DNA from: Isoperla grammatica
Taxonomy: Eukaryota > Arthropoda > Insecta > Plecoptera > Perlodidae
Assembly (NCBI GenBank): GCA_945910005.1
Contig: OX246740.1
Coordinates: forward strand, 47,104,224-47,168,223
Reading direction: 5' to 3'
DNA: 64,000 nt
In this document: positions 60,282 through 64,000 of the stretch, piece by piece
Layout: each line of letters opens with the position of its first letter
Numbering within the stretch: the stretch's first letter is position 1
Position numbers and translations under genes: made by a program
The notes under the pieces: generated by a model
The model's database searches: none
What the model was told of the DNA's origin: nothing
What the model saw: the letters and a program-made list of their open reading frames with translations, nothing else

Positions 60282-60879
60282 GATCACTGTTCAACAACTA
60301 ATATATCTTTTTGTACCTATCTTTTTTCCTAGTCCTTTTCATACACGTACCTCCTGTGTTGTTATGGTAGTCCTATCAAACAATTGGAATTTTTTTGTAC
60401 ACTTTTACTTATCCTATTTTTGTATATATCGTGTATATGACCGTAGGAAATTTATTTTGTTTCTTATAATATATCGGCCCTCTCGAGTTTGGGCTGCCTG
60501 ACGAATAATTAAATCGTTTATTTTCAGTAGCGATTTGTCTCAAAATTATGACTCTTTGACAAGTTAGTATTGTACTCAAATATTTAAATTGCCGTTACAA
60601 TTTCTCCACTTTTATCATTTATAAAATCTTTGCTTTATGATAGATATACGGATGCTGTAATGTACATTCCCTGTGGGTCTCGAACCAAGATACATTTCGG
60701 ATACATTTATTAATCAATCTACCGGTGGGTCTGAGGCTCATTACAAGTACTACTTACTATGCATGTATTCAGTGCCTTTAACTTATCATAGGGCCATTAC
60801 ACTTGAGATGATTGTTACGGTATATCGAAAACTTCTGTAAAGATCGTAAGTGTATTTTTTGTCTTGTATGCAGAATACT
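60282..60879. other. intergenic; SINE C fragment, otherwise nothing recognised
   Basis: A family C box B (minus strand CTTGGTTCGAGACCCAC) lies near 60672-60692. The rest is AT-rich. Confidence 0.45.
60672..60722 (-). repeat. SINE family C fragment
   Basis: Shares CTTGGTTCGAGACCCAC with the copy at 18.4 kb (one base different). Confidence 0.4.
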
Positions 60880-61635
60880 AGGAAAACGCTCTGTTTGACG
60901 CGTTGATAAGCGAGCGCGTCAATATCTACGAACTTTCTGGCGAAAAGTTTTCAATGCTAATACGAGCAACAATTAACAACAATTCAAGAATGCGCATTTC
61001 AAAAATTGTACTTATTTCCATGGCTATTATACTTTCAGACATTGTTGTATGCAGTGCAATGTGCGTTGCTAAGAATTTTCGTGGTCATGTTTTCAACACG
61101 GTCCGCCACCGTTACTAACACTTATTGACAGCAAAAGAAATGTAATTTCTGCCTCTAATACGTATTGGATCGCGTTTACATTAGTATATTCGTGACCGGA
61201 CAAAAATTTACTATAAGATAGCCACCACACATTTTGCCGTTACTGCGTTTTAGAAAAATATTTTCGAGTAACTTTCGTGTAATTTTGCCAATATTTATCA
61301 GATCGCCATTACATTAACATATTTGTGACCGGAAAAAACTGTAGAAAAATCTGGCTATCTCACATTTTGCCGCCATTTTGTTTCAGAAAAATATTTTGCA
61401 GTAACTATGGTGTAACTTTGTAACTTTTCGAACGATTTTGCCTCAAAACTATACACCATCAATCCATATCGAGGCTTGTGGATGGTCCAAATTTCAAGTT
61501 GATCGGACTTTCCGTTCGACCGCTATCGACGGACATAAAAACAAAAAAAACAAAAAAAAACAAACAAAAAAAAAAAAAAAAAAACAGAACGAAGTGCCAT
61601 AAGAGTCAAGTGGAAACGCTCGCTTCGCTCGCTTA
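60880..61635 (+). repeat. unnamed dispersed repeat, copy 1 (full)
   Basis: Begins AGGAAAACGCTCTGTTTGAC and ends GAAACGCTCGCTTCGCTCGC plus TTA. Near the left end an 8-bp hairpin (TTGACGCG/CGCGTCAA) surrounds TAAGCGAGCG, whose complement CGCTCGCTTA forms the right end. The interior holds two ~145-bp sub-repeats (GATCGC..GTGACCGG..CACATTTTGCCG). An A-rich tract interrupted by C lies near 61540-61584. No recognisable protein. Confidence 0.75.
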
Positions 61636-61792
61636 AAAACTATTGATTTTACCTGTTCGTTTTGAACCTATAATTATCTTACCAGTAGATTATTAATCAC
61701 TCGTCAAGCCAATTATCTAATAAATAATCTAACCGTACGTTTATTTGCACAATGTCTAGTATCTACACTTTTTTTGGCATTCAACCTGTACT

Positions 61793-62308
61793 AGGAAAAC
61801 GCTCTGTTTGACGCGTTGATAAGCGAGCGCGTCCATATCTACGAACGTTCTGGCGAAAAGATCTCAAAGCTAATAAAAACAACAATTAACAACAATTCAA
61901 GAATGTGCATTTCAAAATTTTCTCTAATTTCCATAGCTATTATACTTCCCGATATTGTTGAATGCAGTGCAAGTGCAATTTGCGTTGCTAAGAATTTTCG
62001 TTGTCATTCTGCCTAGTGTTTGCGCCGCGGTCCGCCACCGTTACTAACAGTTATTGCGTGTAACTTTGTAACTTTTCAAACGATTTTGCCTCAAAACTAT
62101 ACACCTTTAATCCACATCGAGGCTTGTGGATGGTCCAAGTTTCAAGTTGATCGGACTTTCTGTTCAACCGCTATCGACAGACATAAAAACAAAACAAAAA
62201 ACAAACAGACTGAAGTGCCATGAGAGTCTAGTACGGTACAAAAAAAAAAAAAAAAAACAGAACGAAGTGCCATAAGAGTCTCGTGGAAACGCTCGCTTCG
62301 CTCGCTTA
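61793..62308 (+). repeat. unnamed dispersed repeat, copy 2 (internally deleted)
   Basis: Same ends as copy 1, but the sub-repeat region between TTACTAACAGTTATTG and CGTGTAACTTTG is missing (~0.28 kb). Confidence 0.75.
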
Positions 62309-62468
62309 ATAATTTATTTTATCAATGTTATAGTAAGAACTCCTAACTTCCATCTAAGTCATTCAGGGTACACAAATGATATTTATTACTGACGTTATTA
62401 ATGCTTTTGGGCTATTTATGTGGTACTTAATTCACCAATGGTTGTTTAATGTGATGTTGTGTATAACA

Positions 62469-63231
62469 AGGAAAACGCTCTGTTTGACGCGTTGATAAGC
62501 GAGCGCGTCAATATCTACGAACTTTCTGGCGAAAAGTTTTCAATGCTAATACGAACAACAATATTAACAACAATTCAAGAATGCGCATTGCAAAAATTGT
62601 TCTTATTTCCATGGCTATTATTCTTTCCGACATTGTTGTATGCAGTGCAATGTGGGTTGCTAAGAATTTTCGTGGTCATGTTTTCAACACGGTCCGCCAC
62701 CGTTACTAACACTTATTGACAGCAATAGAAATGTAATTTCTGCCTCTAATACGTATCGGATCGCGTTGACATTAGTATATTCGTGACCGGACAAAACTTT
62801 ACTATAAGATAGCCACCTCACATTTTGCCGTTACTGCGTTTTAGAAAAATATTTTCGAGTAACTTTCGTGTAACTTTGCCAATACTTATCAGATCGCCAT
62901 TACATTAACATATTCGTGACCGGAAAAATCTGTAGAAAAATCTGGCTATCTCACATTTTGCCGCCATTTTGTTTTAGAAAAATATTTTGCAGTAACTATG
63001 GTGTAACTTTGTAACTTTTCGAACGATTTTGCCTCAAAACTATACACCTTCAATCCACATCGAGGCTTGTGGATGGTCCAAATTTCAAGTTGATCGGACT
63101 TTCCGTTCGACCGCTATCGACGGACATAAAAACAAAAAAAAAACAAAAAAAAAAACAAAAAAAAAAACAAAAAAAAAAAACAGAATGAAGTGCCATAAGA
63201 GTCAAGTGGAAACGCTCGCTTCGCTCGCTTA
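62469..63231 (+). repeat. unnamed dispersed repeat, copy 3 (full)
   Basis: Collinear with copy 1 through all landmarks, with its own (AAAAC)n-type tract at 63128-63181. The 86-codon frame at its left end is not shared intact with copies 1 and 2, so it is not called a gene. Confidence 0.75.
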
Positions 63232-64000
63232 ATTAAGGATTTAGTGTTTAAATTGTGTGTGTGTGTTCGAGAAAATACAGTAGTCTTTGTTCGGGAAGTT
63301 AAGTTTGTGTACTGAATTTTAGTGTCACTGACTGAAGTCGTCGGCCTACGGATGATGGAAACATGAAACATTAAAATATGTAATGAGAGAGAGTATGTAT
63401 CATATAATAATCTAATTTAACAATTTATCAATATCTTAATTAGCTAAATTGTAACGTAGTCAAACTTAATGTGATTGCCAATATAACTATGCACTTGCAA
63501 TTGTAATTGTAATTGTAATCTTGAACTAAGAGAAATGTAAAAATAAATGAAAATTATGTAAATGTAGTAGGCCTATGTAAAATGTAATGTTATTTTTTGA
63601 TAATAATAAATAAATAAATAATAAATTCAAAACAAAAATAAATGTGCCTACTAATGGAACATCAATGTGTTTTATAAATAAATTGATGATGAATGAGCTT
63701 GACTACAATCCATCATACCGACCATATATATTTTGTGTTCGATAATTGAACAACTCATCAGCAAACATTTAACCCGATCATTAAAATTATGATCGCTTTC
63801 AAATAAATTTAAAAACATGTATTTAAAACAGACATTATATCTAAAGAGTAGTTGCACATTCTACCTTAAAATGTGCGTATCAATTAAAATTTAAACAATC
63901 TATTAACACAATGAATTTCAAAAATACTAACGACAACCTTTTGTATAAATAATATAATTTAGTTTGAAGTCAATTTCATCATCATTTCTTTTATCTTTAC
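63232..64000. other. intergenic, nothing recognised
   Basis: AT-rich sequence with short (TGTAAT)n and (AATA)n stretches; no exon. Confidence 0.45.

Noticed and set aside
60903..62719. A small repeated protein family (ISERVNIYELSGEKF-like frames)
   Set aside because: The frames lie at the left end of the dispersed repeat, diverge by frame and length among the three copies, and no start or splice context supports them. A decayed coding origin is not excluded.

Overview
This is an AT-rich arthropod nuclear window. It holds six paralogous cuticle-protein genes of one shared architecture, set in long non-coding stretches full of SINEs, short inverted-repeat DNA transposons and microsatellites. 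Each gene has a 12-bp first coding exon (Met-Lys-Cys-Val/Met), a phase-0 GT-AG intron of 0.76-1.44 kb that splits the signal peptide, and one GC-rich second exon. This is a classic layout for arthropod cuticular-protein genes. The Rebers-Riddiford (RR) domain of gene 1 and the EVAAAKAAH-type tail look more like chelicerate or myriapod cuticle proteins than insect ones, but I cannot settle the lineage from sequence alone.

Layout. 1-21 kb: no gene; tRNA-derived SINEs, a 1.7-kb fold-back element inserted in a SINE, (GATT)n and (TTA)n tracts, and an inverted pair of short transposons. 21.3-23.4 kb: gene 1 (+), the only one with an RR chitin-binding domain, followed by a 636-bp (TCTG)n tract. 24-31.7 kb: SINEs and a 0.6-kb inverted-repeat transposon. 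31.7-34.5 kb: gene 2 (+). 35-40.8 kb: repeats, including a hAT-type element with a perfect 8-bp target duplication inside a SINE. 40.8-50.1 kb: gene 3 (-) and gene 4 (+), divergent. 52.4-60.3 kb: gene 5 (-) and gene 6 (+), divergent; between them lies a truncated LINE. 60.9-63.2 kb: three copies of an unnamed dispersed repeat.

Genes 2-6 have no visible RR domain. Each carries two copies of a ~40-residue module (x-EARL[V/I]DPVAIAAGAPLPTGD.. to ..HxQAHxxAK) that occurs once in gene 1, plus Ala/Tyr/Gly/Pro-rich repeats and a conserved Lys-Arg-Ser-Pro site. Their promoters share one module: a YCAAGGRCGA site, a CTCCCAKAAAATAGTTCC-type box, a TATA box and an ACATTCTCTCCAGT start region. Pairs 3/4 and 5/6 look like a duplicated divergent pair, later reshuffled by gene conversion.

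The most interesting signal is in the mRNAs of genes 2-6. A 36-nt 3'UTR hairpin shows compensatory (gene 4) and G-U wobble (gene 6) changes, which points to selection on RNA structure. Just upstream of it sits AACTGGAGAG or CACTGGAGAG, complementary over 9-10 nt to the cap-proximal CTCTCCAGTT or CTCTCCAGTG of the same gene. A common post-transcriptional control of this cuticle-gene set is a testable inference. All calls come from reading the sequence; no database search was run.
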